Source: an uncultured Flavobacteriales bacterium (lineage in GTDB: Bacteria; Bacteroidota; Bacteroidia; Flavobacteriales_D; Sanyastnellaceae). Taken from it: DNA of 37,638 nucleotides. Where the stretch lies: contig CAJQMI010000143.1 in assembly GCA_905479395.1 (NCBI GenBank), positions 1 through 37,638 on the forward strand. The letters are read 5' to 3'. Under the pieces are notes generated by a model. It was given only the letters and a program-made list of their open reading frames with translations. It had not been told where the DNA came from and made no database searches. Positions 7,246 to 16,910 of this stretch are shown in pieces (position 1 is the first letter of the stretch; every line of letters begins with the position of its first letter). The position numbers were made by a program, and so were the translations under genes.

Positions 7246-9216
7246 TTAGTCGACCAAAAGTCGCTCAGTCGCGCGGGCTCCATTCACAACCAACGTGGTC
7301 ATGTAAACACCCGCATTGTATTCCTCGACATCCAATGTGATGCTGTGGTAACCCACAGCCTGAGTGCCTCGGTTGATTCGCGTCACCAACTTTCCAGTGA
7401 TGTCACGGACCTCCAAAGCAACATCTGAATTCTGGTCCAAACGGTACTGCAACCGCGTTGAAGCATTGGCAGGGTTTGGCGCCAATGGGTAAAACTGGAA
7501 GTTTGCTGTTGCTACTTCCTTTACGCTTACCGTGTTGGTTGCATCTGGGTTCAAATTCAATCGAACCATAGGCGTCTCGTTGGTGTAGTACCAGTCGTAA
7601 GCACTTCCGCTGCCGAAAGGACCGTATACGAATGCCGTGTTATCGTACGTGTACTGCGACTCCCAAATCTGAACGCTTGATCCTCCGTAGTGTTCGAAAC
7701 CAGCACCAATGACAGATCCGGCAGGAAGCGTTGTTGGCTCTTCCAAAACGAGCGTGTACCAAAGAACATCATCTTCTGTTCCATCGTTGCTGTATTGAGC
7801 TGCCAAATCCAATTCGGACGTGCTCACGATCAAACCACCATACTGCTCGGTGATGTAGTTCTCATCAGCACCGTCAAATAAGTGAGCGATCACAGGAGTT
7901 CCATCTTCAGAACCTGCTACAATCGCAACATCAATGGCATATACCGTGACATCTTCGAAGATGTCATAAGGAGCCAAAGCAATGAAATCATCTGTGCCTT
8001 CCCCTGGGAATTCCGCAACCATGGTTCCGTTGTCACGGCCGTAGTGAAGATTGCTCACCTCAAAAGATTGTGATGCTGCATTGTTTCCAGGGTTTTCATC
8101 TTCAACTGTAGCACTTACCGTGTATGAAAGGTCGTAGGTTCCTACCTCAGACATGTCATAAACAACACGCAATGTATCATCCGTTTGGTAGCTAATTGTG
8201 ATGGGGTCGGATGCACCAACTTCAGATCCGTTTACACCCAATGCAAGCGTTGAACCTTCTTGGTCCAAGTAACCAACATTGTAAATCTTCGCAGCGGCCT
8301 GCAATTCAGACAATTGACCAGCAGCAAACACACCTGCCTCGTATACGCCAGTTGTGAAGTAATCCGTGTAACTCGTGTAGTTGTCAATGCGCAAATCATT
8401 CGCAGGTGTTTGGTAAATCTGGATATCATCGATTTCCCAGCTATAACCCCATGTTCCAGACCAACGGAATCGGACCCAAATCTGCTCTTGGCCGCCAGCA
8501 GCGGTGGTGATGTCAAATTCTACGAGCGATGGGTTGTCTGTACCATCCCCTGTCTCAAAACCTGGGAAAACTTCCCATCGGCTCGCAACAAGCTCACCAT
8601 CTCCATAGTCGACGGTTCCATCGATTTCTGCAAAGGTCTCGATGCTTGGCCAGTTGACGCCATCGCGAGAAACCTCAATGAGGCATTTTTCGCTATCGTC
8701 AGAAGCGCCATTATCCCAGCATCGGTAGCGGGTTTCCATTGATATGCTTACAAATTCGAGTGAGCTGCAATCGATTGGATCCGCAGTCTGCACCCAACTG
8801 TTTTCAATCCAAGCAGCGTCATAGTTTGCATCAGCTCCGAATAAATCGGAGTCTACAATCAACAATCCATTATTTGCTGTGGTTGAATTCATCGGACTAG
8901 CTGCACTGCCGTCACCCGTTCCTCCGGCCCACTGATTGTAAGGTCCAGCTGGTCCTTCTACAGTGCACTCAAAGTTCAGATCAATGTCTTCCCAAGGTGA
9001 GCCAGCGATTGGAGACCCGTTGTCAAATACCCATGAAGAGCATGAGTCGACGTTGCAGTCATGCGACCAAATCACGTCACGTTCTACTTCGGTAGGTGTG
9101 TTAAAAGCCTCAAGTCGGCGTTGATTGGCTGTCTTATTTGCCATCGGCAACAAGCCTTGAGCTGTAACAGCAGTGGTAAGGAGTACAGCGAAAGCTGCAG
9201 TGTAAAATTGCTTCAT
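7246..9216 (-). CDS. Secreted protein with T9SS type A sorting domain (paralogue 2)
   Basis: This 656-aa protein starts at the ATG at 9216, which gives a clean signal peptide (MKQFYTAAFAVLLTTAVTAQ). A longer in-frame start at 9270 would precede the promoter element and add a charged non-signal stretch, so I rejected it. The N-terminal domain contains two Cys pairs (HDCNVDSCSSW) and the motif NSTTANNG shared with its downstream neighbour. The C-terminus (FYPLAPNPANASTRLQY, VRDITGKLVTR, ERLLVD) is a T9SS type A sorting domain. It is expected at the cell surface or secreted. No catalytic motif was recognised. It follows gcvP by 63 bases but has its own -7 element, so it is probably transcribed separately. 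Confidence 0.88.
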   Translation of the reverse strand: MKQFYTAAFAVLLTTAVTAQGLLPMANKTANQRRLEAFNTPTEVERDVIWSHDCNVDSCSSWVFDNGSPIAGSPWEDIDLNFECTVEGPAGPYNQWAGGTGDGSAASPMNSTTANNGLLIVDSDLFGADANYDAAWIENSWVQTADPIDCSSLEFVSISMETRYRCWDNGASDDSEKCLIEVSRDGVNWPSIETFAEIDGTVDYGDGELVASRWEVFPGFETGDGTDNPSLVEFDITTAAGGQEQIWVRFRWSGTWGYSWEIDDIQIYQTPANDLRIDNYTSYTDYFTTGVYEAGVFAAGQLSELQAAAKIYNVGYLDQEGSTLALGVNGSEVGASDPITISYQTDDTLRVVYDMSEVGTYDLSYTVSATVEDENPGNNAASQSFEVSNLHYGRDNGTMVAEFPGEGTDDFIALAPYDIFEDVTVYAIDVAIVAGSEDGTPVIAHLFDGADENYITEQYGGLIVSTSELDLAAQYSNDGTEDDVLWYTLVLEEPTTLPAGSVIGAGFEHYGGSSVQIWESQYTYDNTAFVYGPFGSGSAYDWYYTNETPMVRLNLNPDATNTVSVKEVATANFQFYPLAPNPANASTRLQYRLDQNSDVALEVRDITGKLVTRINRGTQAVGYHSITLDVEEYNAGVYMTTLVVNGARATERLLVD

Positions 9217-9246
9217 TCTCAGCAGTTTGATGTTTGTGGTTCTGCG

Positions 9247-9254
9247 CAAATATA
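9247..9254 (-). promoter_or_regulatory. -7 element for the upstream T9SS gene
   Basis: TATATTTG followed by CGC on the minus strand matches TAnnTTTG and lies 30 bases before the ATG at 9216, in the short gap after gcvP. No TTG -33 element is seen at the usual distance. Its position favours the ATG at 9216 over the longer frame. Confidence 0.5.
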
Positions 9255-9279
9255 AACTCTCGATGCCCACTTATAAGGT

Positions 9280-12156
9280 TCAGCCCAAAATCTCTTCAAA
9301 TGAAGAAAGTGGCGGACAACTGCAGACCAGGTTTCGATCGCCGTAGGCATTGTCTACTCGTGCTACAGGGCTCCAGAACTTGCGCTCGCGCATTTCTTTC
9401 GTGGGATAACAAGCGGACTCCCTTGTATACGGATGACTCCATTGTGAAGATGCCGCTTCCCGAGCTGTATGTGGAGCCATCTTCACCAGATTGTCTTCCC
9501 GATCTACATCTCCTCGTTCAATGCTTCGAATTTCTTCACGTATCGCAAGCATTGCCTCAACAAATCGATCCAATTCCTCCACGGATTCACTCTCTGTCGG
9601 TTCAACCATAAGCGTTCCCGCTACCGGCCAAGAAACCGTGGGAGCATGAAATCCATAATCGATCAAACGCTTTGCAATGTCCATGACTTCTACCCCTGCG
9701 GATGCTTTGAATGAGCGACAGTCTAAAATCATTTCATGAGCGACCGTTCCTTGCTCGCCTTGGTAGAGAATGCTGTAATCATTCTGCAACCGCTCTTTCA
9801 GGTAATTGGCGTTCAAAATGGCAACTTCTGTGGACCTCGTCAATCCCTCTTCTCCCAACATTTTGATGTAGGCATAGGGAATTTGACAAATCAATGCAGA
9901 ACCAAATGGCGCGCCGCTAATGGCATGAATGGCTTGCTCTCCACCGGTAGGGATGACCTCGTGACCGGGCAAGAAAGGAACAAGGTGTTCCGCAACACCA
10001 ATTGGACCAACCCCTGGGCCACCTCCTCCATGCGGAATGGCAAACGTCTTGTGCAAATTTAAGTGGCAAACATCCGCACCAATTAAGCCTGGACTCGTAA
10101 GTCCAACTTGTGCGTTCATGTTTGCGCCGTCCATGTACACTTGACCTCCATGAGCATGGACCATTTCGGTAATTTCCAAAATACCTTCCTCAAAGACTCC
10201 GTGCGTGGACGGATAAGTGATCATCAGAGCTCCCAGATTCGCAGAATGTTCTTCTGCCTTGGCGCGCAAATCATCCAAATCGATGTTGCCCTGATTGTCG
10301 CAACCAATCACCACGACCTTCATGCCGGCCATCACTGCGGATGCCGGATTGGTCCCATGCGCCGAAGAAGGAATGAGGCAAATGTTCCGGTTTTCATCGC
10401 CCCTTGAAGCGTGATAAGCCCGAATCACCATCAATCCTGCAAATTCGCCTTGAGCGCCCGAATTAGGCTGCAATGAGACCCCTGCAAATCCCGTAATTTT
10501 TGATAAGTCTGCTTCCAACTCCTCCAACATTTCAAGCATCCCTCCAGCCTGTTCCTTCGGACAAAAAGGGTGAAGCTCCGCAAACGCTGCCCATGTGATG
10601 GGAATCAACTCTGTCGCTGCGTTTAACTTCATTGTGCAAGAACCGAGCGGAATCATGCTGTGTACGAGGGACAAATCCTTGTTCTCCAAGTGCTTGATGT
10701 AACGCATCATCTCCGTCTCAGACCGGTAACGATTGAATACCGGATGATGCAAGTAATCCACTTCTCGCCAGAGACCTCCCAAAAAGGCTCTGTTTTCGGA
10801 AACTTCCAACATTGGAGTCACGCCGAATACCGTGCACAAATCCATCAACTCTTGCTGAGAAACGCGCTCATGCAAAGACACGCCTACATGCTCACCGCCT
10901 GGGAAATAGCGCAAGTTAATTTTCATGGCCTCGGCACGTGCTCTGAGAGCGCGCATGCCGTCAGGCCCTCCTTTAACCTTGACCTTGAGGGTGTCAAAAA
11001 AGATTTCATTGACTTGCTCGAACTGATCAGAACCGCGGAGGGCTGCATCCAAGATGCGAGCTGCGGAATGAATGTTTTCCGCAATCTCACGCAATCCTTG
11101 CGGTCCGTGATACACCGCGTACATAGAAGCCATCACTGCCAGCAGCGATTGCGCTGTGCAAATGTTCGACGTTGCTTTGTCTCTGCGGATGTGCTGCTCC
11201 CTCGTTTGGAGCGCCATGCGTAAGGCAGGAGCGCCTAGTCTGTCCTTGGAAACCCCAATGATTCGACCTGGAAAATGCCGTTTGTATTCTGTTTTCGCAG
11301 CAAAAAATGCTGCGTGTGGTCCACCGTATCCCATCGGAACTCCGAACCGTTGCGTGGTTCCAACCACCATGTCCGCTCCCATGCTTCCTGGACTTTTCAG
11401 GAGTGCCAAAGACATGATGTCTGCAGCAACGACCACTTGAGCTTGCGTAGCGTGAGCAGCAGCAATGACCTCTGTGAGGTCGCTGCATACACCCTCACCG
11501 TCAGGGTATTGAAAGAGCGCCCCAAAAACATCATCTTGTGCGATGAACTGCATCGCCTTCCGTGAGACGATTTGTAAGTTCACCCCGAGGTACTTCGCAC
11601 GGGTTCGCAACAAATCCATTGTTTGCGGAAAGACAGCTTCATCCACCAAAAATCGGTTGGCTCCAGACTTGGCGATTGCGCGCGGACGAGCGGCAAATGC
11701 CATGGCCATGGCTTCGGCTGCAGCCGTAGCCTCATCCAACAACGATGCATTGGATAATTCCATGCCCGTCAAGTCGCAAACGGCCGTTTGAAAGTTCAAA
11801 AGAGCCTCCAGTCGTCCTTGGGCAATCTCAGCTTGATAAGGTGTGTAGGCCGTGTACCAACCCGGGTTCTCTAAAACATTTCGGCGAATGACACTGGGCA
11901 CCTCCGTTGGATTGTAGCCCATTCCAATGTAGTTCCGGAACACTTGGTTCTTGGAAGAAATTCCATCGATGTGTTCCAAATACTGGCTCTCAGAGAGGGC
12001 CGGACTCAAATTGAGTCGCTTGCGCATTCGGATTTTTTCGGGGACTGTCTTGGCGATCAAGTCGTCAATGGAAGCAACTCCGATGGAGCGCAACATCGCT
12101 TGTTGGTCCTGTTCACGTGGACCAATGTGGCGAGAGGTGAATTTTGAAGCGTGCAT
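9280..12156 (-). CDS. gcvP: Glycine dehydrogenase (aminomethyl-transferring), P protein
   Basis: This 958-aa single-chain P protein of the glycine cleavage system is a cytosolic PLP enzyme. It decarboxylates glycine and passes the aminomethyl group to the lipoyl H protein. The length is that of the fused alpha/beta form. The PLP lysine is in [19 protein letters not shown] near residue 705, with the Gly-rich loop after it. The N-terminal half has the family start (FTSRHIGP) and [10 protein letters not shown]. The genes for the H, T and L proteins are not in the window, so it stands alone here, as is common in Bacteroidota. The ATG at 12156 is 19 bases after a TAAATTTG element. It diverges from the UbiA-like gene. 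Confidence 0.98.
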   Translation of the reverse strand: MHASKFTSRHIGPREQDQQAMLRSIGVASIDDLIAKTVPEKIRMRKRLNLSPALSESQYLEHIDGISSKNQVFRNYIGMGYNPTEVPSVIRRNVLENPGWYTAYTPYQAEIAQGRLEALLNFQTAVCDLTGMELSNASLLDEATAAAEAMAMAFAARPRAIAKSGANRFLVDEAVFPQTMDLLRTRAKYLGVNLQIVSRKAMQFIAQDDVFGALFQYPDGEGVCSDLTEVIAAAHATQAQVVVAADIMSLALLKSPGSMGADMVVGTTQRFGVPMGYGGPHAAFFAAKTEYKRHFPGRIIGVSKDRLGAPALRMALQTREQHIRRDKATSNICTAQSLLAVMASMYAVYHGPQGLREIAENIHSAARILDAALRGSDQFEQVNEIFFDTLKVKVKGGPDGMRALRARAEAMKINLRYFPGGEHVGVSLHERVSQQELMDLCTVFGVTPMLEVSENRAFLGGLWREVDYLHHPVFNRYRSETEMMRYIKHLENKDLSLVHSMIPLGSCTMKLNAATELIPITWAAFAELHPFCPKEQAGGMLEMLEELEADLSKITGFAGVSLQPNSGAQGEFAGLMVIRAYHASRGDENRNICLIPSSAHGTNPASAVMAGMKVVVIGCDNQGNIDLDDLRAKAEEHSANLGALMITYPSTHGVFEEGILEITEMVHAHGGQVYMDGANMNAQVGLTSPGLIGADVCHLNLHKTFAIPHGGGGPGVGPIGVAEHLVPFLPGHEVIPTGGEQAIHAISGAPFGSALICQIPYAYIKMLGEEGLTRSTEVAILNANYLKERLQNDYSILYQGEQGTVAHEMILDCRSFKASAGVEVMDIAKRLIDYGFHAPTVSWPVAGTLMVEPTESESVEELDRFVEAMLAIREEIRSIERGDVDREDNLVKMAPHTAREAASSQWSHPYTRESACYPTKEMRERKFWSPVARVDNAYGDRNLVCSCPPLSSFEEILG

Positions 12157-12175
12157 GAGGCGATCAAATGATGCA

Positions 12176-12183
12176 CAAATTTA
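12176..12183 (-). promoter_or_regulatory. -7 element for gcvP
   Basis: TAAATTTG on the minus strand is a perfect TAnnTTTG, placed 19 bases before the gcvP ATG, giving a leader of about 15 bases. A -33 TTG is not evident. No glycine riboswitch could fit in this short leader. Confidence 0.5.
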
Positions 12184-12308
12184 GCTGTTAATGAATTGAT
12201 TGTATGCATGAAAAGCTCGCATTTGTATTCGAAAACATTGCCTTGTGTTCCAATTGCAATTTTTGGGGTTCAGATGCAATTTCAAGGGCTTTGCACGAAC
12301 TTTACAGC

Positions 12309-13151
12309 ATGGTTAAACTCGTGGGTTATTCCCACCTCTGGATTGCGCTTGGCGCAATGTGTTCCGCAATGGCAACCTTGCACGCCTTCACACCTGCAAG
12401 CGACTGGCACGGCACCCAATGGGGCATTGCCTCCGCAATTGGACTCGGCACAGGCGCCTTGTACACCCTCCAGCGCCGCATCAAGTGGGAACGAATGCCA
12501 GACAAAATTCCCGCGGATCGCAGGGAATTCATCGCTCGCTGGTCAGGATTAGTCATGAGCGGATGGAGCCTCGCTATCCTCGTTTGGCTCTTCATTTTTC
12601 GGGAGGATTTCCCGCAGTGGATTGATGAGCTTCTAACGATGTGGCCCCTGCTCCTCACATTGTTGATTCTTGCGCTAGGCTATGCCTCCAATCCTTTCTC
12701 AAACCATTCCAACGGATGGCGTGACTTGAGCCGAATGAAACTTCCCGTCATCGCAATCACATGGGGCTTGGCCACGGTCTGGATTCCCGCTGTACTTGAT
12801 GGCGAAAATGGTTGGAACACGTTGTTGATTGCTCGCTCCCTTGCGCAATCGCTTTTCATTGCCGGCCTTACCATTCCTTTCGACGTTCGTGATTTGAACA
12901 TCGATCCAGCATCCATGAAAACCATTCCACAACGATTCGGAAACAAGAGAGCTCTGGAAGTCGCACTTGCCCTTTTCGCACTTAGCGGAGGCGTCTTCTT
13001 TTTTCTTGGAAAGGCCGAGGCGCCTTTAATCGCGCTGGCATGCGCGGTTCCTTGGGTCATTTACGGTCGATCACACCGAAGTGAATGGCTCTACAGTCTC
13101 GTCCTCGATGGATGTTTGATTGTTCAAGGCTTTGTTATCTTTTTCTGGTAA
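12309..13151 (+). CDS. UbiA-like membrane protein lacking the first Asp motif
   Basis: This 280-aa protein has about eight hydrophobic segments. The segment starting at Asp192 (DVRDLNIDPASMKTIPQ, with Asp192, Asp195 and Asp199) matches the second Asp-rich motif of UbiA prenyltransferases, which bind Mg-prenyl-diphosphate. The first motif (NDxxDxxxD) is not found. At its expected place is TLQRRIKW (53-60), as I recall for a Bacteroidota-specific UbiA-like family of unknown function. A prenyltransferase role is therefore uncertain. The frame extends to an ATG at 12204, but I chose 12309 because the extra 35 residues are poorly hydrophobic and Cys-rich and the helix begins right after it. It heads a probable operon with kynU (58-base gap). 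Confidence 0.7.
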   Translation: MVKLVGYSHLWIALGAMCSAMATLHAFTPASDWHGTQWGIASAIGLGTGALYTLQRRIKWERMPDKIPADRREFIARWSGLVMSGWSLAILVWLFIFREDFPQWIDELLTMWPLLLTLLILALGYASNPFSNHSNGWRDLSRMKLPVIAITWGLATVWIPAVLDGENGWNTLLIARSLAQSLFIAGLTIPFDVRDLNIDPASMKTIPQRFGNKRALEVALALFALSGGVFFFLGKAEAPLIALACAVPWVIYGRSHRSEWLYSLVLDGCLIVQGFVIFFW

Positions 13152-13209
13152 GGAATCCGGAAAATGGACTTTTTCGTTGGAACTTTAAGCCCAAGTCAAT
13201 ACTGCATAT

Positions 13210-14508
13210 ATGGAGTCCAACCCTAAGCATTCTTTCAGCATCGAGCACGCTCGATTTATGGACCAAAACGAACCCATTCCAGCGCGAAGATCTGATTTTC
13301 ACATGCCTGTAATTGGCGGCAAAGAGGTGATCTATTTTACCGGAAACTCATTGGGTCTGCAGCCAAAATCCGCCCAAAATGCGCTCAAGACAGAGCTTGA
13401 TGATTGGGCAAAATGGGGAGTAGAAGGGCACTTCCACGCTCAAAACCCTTGGGTCAGTTACCATGAGAAATTGGCCAAAGGCCTGGCTCATTTGGTGGGT
13501 GCGCAGGAGAATGAAGTCGTGGCCATGAATGCCTTGACGGTGAACTTGCATTTGCTTTTGGTCAGTTTTTATGCGCCAAAGGGAAAACGAACCAAAATCA
13601 TTTGTGAGGCCAAAGCATTTCCATCAGATCAGTATGCCTTGGCCAGTCAAATCCGTTTTCATGGTGGCAATCCCGAAACAGACCTGATTGAAATCTCCCC
13701 AAGAAGCGGAGCAACTTGCATTGAAGAGGAGGACATTGAAACCACCATCAGAGCGCACGCGGACGAACTGGCCTTGGTCATGATTGGCGGAGTGCATTAT
13801 TTCACAGGCCAGCTGATGGACATGCAACGAATTGCTCGCGCTGCGCACGACGTCGGAGCCTATTGTGGGTTCGACTTGGCACATGCAATGGGAAACGTTC
13901 CGATGCAATTGCATGATTGGAATGTCGATTTTGCATGCTGGTGCTCCTACAAGTACTTAAACTCTGGTCCGGGAGCTGTAGCGGGTGCTTTTATTCACGA
14001 AAAACATGTCGGTCGGGAGGACATTCAAAGATTCGACGGTTGGTGGGGCCACAATGCGCAGCGGCGCTTTTTGATGGAACCGCAATTTGAAAGTATGAAA
14101 ACGGCAGAAGCTTGGCAAATGTCCAATGCCCCGGTCCTCAATATGGCCGTCCATGCCTGCTCACTCGACATGTTTCTAGAGGCTCGAATTGATCAGTTGC
14201 GCGAAAAAAGCAAACGTCTAACCGCTTATCTGGAAGCAGGAATTCAGCAGGTTGCTGAAGAAGTTGGGTTTCGAGCAGAACTCATCACACCACAAGATCC
14301 TGAGCGCCGTGGAGCACAACTTTCACTGGCAGCGCACGGGTTTGGGAAAAGTCTTTTTGAAGCGTTGACCAATGCTGGCGTCATCTCCGACTGGCGCGAA
14401 CCCAATGTCATCCGCATGGCGCCTGTCCCATTGTACAATACCTTTGAAGACGTTGCTGCTTTTCTCATCATTTTGAAGGACTGCACACAGGCGCTATCAA
14501 CGGAATAA
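13210..14508 (+). CDS. kynU: Kynureninase
   Basis: This 432-aa PLP-dependent hydrolase cleaves kynurenine or 3-hydroxykynurenine to anthranilate or 3-hydroxyanthranilate plus alanine, in the cytosol. The family motif [12 protein letters not shown] is near the N-terminus, the FPSDQYA motif is in the middle, and [10 protein letters not shown] holds the PLP Asp. The Schiff-base lysine is Lys248 in [22 protein letters not shown] follows. The length is usual for the family. Its product feeds the dioxygenase encoded at 1021-1554. Kynurenine 3-monooxygenase and tryptophan dioxygenase are not in the window. It is 29 bases ahead of the RCK-domain gene on the same strand. Confidence 0.97.
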   Translation: MESNPKHSFSIEHARFMDQNEPIPARRSDFHMPVIGGKEVIYFTGNSLGLQPKSAQNALKTELDDWAKWGVEGHFHAQNPWVSYHEKLAKGLAHLVGAQENEVVAMNALTVNLHLLLVSFYAPKGKRTKIICEAKAFPSDQYALASQIRFHGGNPETDLIEISPRSGATCIEEEDIETTIRAHADELALVMIGGVHYFTGQLMDMQRIARAAHDVGAYCGFDLAHAMGNVPMQLHDWNVDFACWCSYKYLNSGPGAVAGAFIHEKHVGREDIQRFDGWWGHNAQRRFLMEPQFESMKTAEAWQMSNAPVLNMAVHACSLDMFLEARIDQLREKSKRLTAYLEAGIQQVAEEVGFRAELITPQDPERRGAQLSLAAHGFGKSLFEALTNAGVISDWREPNVIRMAPVPLYNTFEDVAAFLIILKDCTQALSTE

Positions 14509-14537
14509 TTTCGAATACAACCACTGAATTCCCTATC

Positions 14538-15233
14538 ATGCCAAAGTCATCTCGATTTGCCGTTTTTGGAATGGGTCGCTACGGAAAACAAATTGCCTTG
14601 TCCCTAGCCTCCAAAGGAGCTGAAGTCTTTACGTTTGACAACAATGAAACGCGATCAGAAGCAATCAAGGATGATGTGGCCTTGGCTGTAACCTTAGACT
14701 CTACTGATATTCGAGCGCTTCAAACTCAAAGGGTACAGGACATGGACGCTGCCATTGTTGCAATTGGCGAGAACTTTGAATCAACCATTTTGACAGCCTT
14801 GAATCTCCTAGATTTAGACATCCCCCGGGTGATTGTCCGATCCAATGATGATCATCAGAAACGAATCTTATCAAGCTTGGGTGTGAAGGAAATTCTAACC
14901 CCTGAAAGCGAGGTGGCAAGCGTGGTATCAGAACGATTGATTCACCCCAACATTGGCGGATTTCTTGCCCTTCCTGATGATTATGAAATCGCCGAAATTC
15001 ATGCTCCTCAAAATTGCATCGGACGCACATTGGGAAGCATTGACCTGACAAGCCGATACGAATTACGTTTGATTACCATTCGAAGGATTTTCGAATCCGA
15101 AGGAGAAGAAGGCGAAAGTCAAGAACACATCATTGGAGTTCCAAAACCTGACATGGTGATCCAGGAGACCGACACCTTGGTCGTTTTTGGAAAGCTATCC
15201 GCGGTGAAGCGTTTCTTGGAAATTAATTCCTGA
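14538..15233 (+). CDS. ktrA: KtrA/TrkA-type RCK potassium-uptake regulator
   Basis: This 231-aa cytosolic protein has an RCK_N Rossmann domain (GMGRYG at residues 11-16, acidic Asp34 at the end of strand 2) and a C-terminal RCK_C domain (about 140-231). This is the single-RCK arrangement of KtrA rather than the doubled one of E. coli TrkA. Such rings bind ATP/ADP or NAD(H) and gate a TrkH/KtrB channel in the membrane. No channel gene is next to it in this window, which is unusual because the pair is often co-transcribed. It follows kynU by 29 bases. It ends in a convergent junction with the T9SS type B gene, with no clear terminator between them. Confidence 0.88.
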   Translation: MPKSSRFAVFGMGRYGKQIALSLASKGAEVFTFDNNETRSEAIKDDVALAVTLDSTDIRALQTQRVQDMDAAIVAIGENFESTILTALNLLDLDIPRVIVRSNDDHQKRILSSLGVKEILTPESEVASVVSERLIHPNIGGFLALPDDYEIAEIHAPQNCIGRTLGSIDLTSRYELRLITIRRIFESEGEEGESQEHIIGVPKPDMVIQETDTLVVFGKLSAVKRFLEINS

Positions 15234-15281
15234 TTGACGCCAAACAACGCCCTCAATAGCTGAGTCGCAAGGTGGGGCCTA

Positions 15282-16853
15282 TCACCTTAAAATGCGAACT
15301 GACCCGGAAGCCTCGGTGTAGGGACTCAGTTGTCCGTTGACATCCAGGTAATGACGGTACTTTGCCTTCCAGATGTATAAATCATCCTGCACATAGTGCG
15401 TGCGACCGGGCGCCTGTCCATGCCAATAATCTCCGATGGCATCCGCCTGCCATACCAATGATCCCCAGCGATTATACAATCGGAAATCAAGCTCGATCAA
15501 GTTCTTCCCTTCAATGCGAAGTGTTTCGTTCAAGCCATCACCGTCAGGTGTAAATGCTGAAGGAATAAACAATGCTGGTTCTGAACAAAAACCCTGCACC
15601 ATCGTCATCTGTTCGCTGCTGCAGCCCAAGTCATTTGTAACCGTGACCCCATAAAGCCCCGACTCTTCGATTGAGATGGAATTGCCTGATTCGCCATTGG
15701 TCCACGTATAACTTGAGAAGCCCGCTGGGACGGCCAACTGATACGAAGTTTCCGGAAAATCCGCGAAACAAAACGATGTATCCGAGGGGAGAGATGTGCT
15801 TGGACTTGGCAACGCTTCAACGACGATCGTTCCGGACGCGAAACAATCTCCCGCATCAGAAACAATCACTTCATAATACCCACTTGCATTGACCATAATC
15901 TCCGCTTCGTTTGATCCTGTGGACCACGAATAATCGAACGGTCCCGTCTCTGGGTTTGTCGGGGTGGCATTCAAAGCAATGCCTGGATTTTCACAACCCA
16001 AAACAGAATCAGGAAAAACCAATTCTGGTCCCTGAGTAAAGGTGACTTCAATGACGTCTGACTGCGCACATCCTTCTGTTGAAGTGGCATTTAAACCATA
16101 AGTCCCTGAAGAAACTACAGACAAAACAGGCAGCGTTTCACCGGCAACCGACCATTCGTAGGTATAATTGACAGGGAGGCCTGGATCTACAACGACTTCT
16201 TCCCCCGAGCAGGCCACCAAGTCAGGGCCAAGGTCCATGGAAGGGAAAATCGAGGTGACCTCAATTTGATCGCTTGCGGTGCAGGCATTGCCTGATGAAA
16301 ACACGGTAGATGCCGAGATGGTAGCTGTTACCGTATACACTTGTGTGACCTCCTGTAATAACTGGGGATCAGAAATGCTTGCGTTGCTCAGTCCCAATGC
16401 CGGCTCCCACAACCAATCTACGGCATCTGAAATGTCAACCGATGCGGACAAAGATTCTGACAACGTGCTGCACACTGCCAGATCCGAACCCGCATCAACA
16501 GAGAAAACCGGAAAGACCGTAATCGTGATGTCATCCAAATACACGGTGCCATCTGGAGCTACCATGGTAACGGCATAGTTCGTTGTCACGTCTGGTGCTA
16601 TGGCAATCGTTTGTGCCAAAGGATCACTCACCTCTGCAGCGGGTTCCCATGAAAATGACCAATCCAAGACGTTTGTTGTTGGGTCGAAAGCCAGCACATT
16701 GCAATACATGGTTACCTCATCAGCAGAACCTGCGCAAAAGTAGTTTTGTGACGTTGCTATGTAAGGCGCTTGTGCATGAATCAGTCCGCTGATCATGGTG
16801 AAAGAAAAAAAGCACACAAATAGCGCTCCAATCGAATGCTTTCGCTCACTCAT
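15282..16853 (-). CDS. Secreted Ig-like repeat protein with T9SS type B (CHU_C) sorting domain
   Basis: This 523-aa protein has a signal peptide ending at IHAQ and several Ig/PKD-like beta repeats with paired Cys. The repeats have the pattern of strands around VDAGSDLAVC, DLGPDLVACSGEEV and WSTGSNEAEI. The last ~95 residues are the gliding-motility-associated (T9SS type B) C-terminal domain: FIPSAFTPDGDGLNETL, then FRLYNRWGSLVW, then the terminal SVRILR. Proteins with this tail are exported by T9SS and usually need PorP/SprF-like partners, none of which is in the window. The ATG at 16853 was chosen over a frame start at 16883 because it gives a normal signal peptide. It is the third gene after msrC and the lipoprotein. 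Confidence 0.9.
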   Translation of the reverse strand: MSERKHSIGALFVCFFSFTMISGLIHAQAPYIATSQNYFCAGSADEVTMYCNVLAFDPTTNVLDWSFSWEPAAEVSDPLAQTIAIAPDVTTNYAVTMVAPDGTVYLDDITITVFPVFSVDAGSDLAVCSTLSESLSASVDISDAVDWLWEPALGLSNASISDPQLLQEVTQVYTVTATISASTVFSSGNACTASDQIEVTSIFPSMDLGPDLVACSGEEVVVDPGLPVNYTYEWSVAGETLPVLSVVSSGTYGLNATSTEGCAQSDVIEVTFTQGPELVFPDSVLGCENPGIALNATPTNPETGPFDYSWSTGSNEAEIMVNASGYYEVIVSDAGDCFASGTIVVEALPSPSTSLPSDTSFCFADFPETSYQLAVPAGFSSYTWTNGESGNSISIEESGLYGVTVTNDLGCSSEQMTMVQGFCSEPALFIPSAFTPDGDGLNETLRIEGKNLIELDFRLYNRWGSLVWQADAIGDYWHGQAPGRTHYVQDDLYIWKAKYRHYLDVNGQLSPYTEASGSVRILR

Positions 16854-16910
16854 TTTAAAAATTATCGCTCTTTGAATTCGCATTCTCTGATGTTACAATC
16901 ACTTCTTCAA

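Noticed and set aside
12204-12308. N-terminal extension of the UbiA-like protein to the ATG at 12204
   Set aside because: The added residues are Cys-rich and charged, unlike a first helix, and the transporter-like segment begins right after the ATG at 12309.
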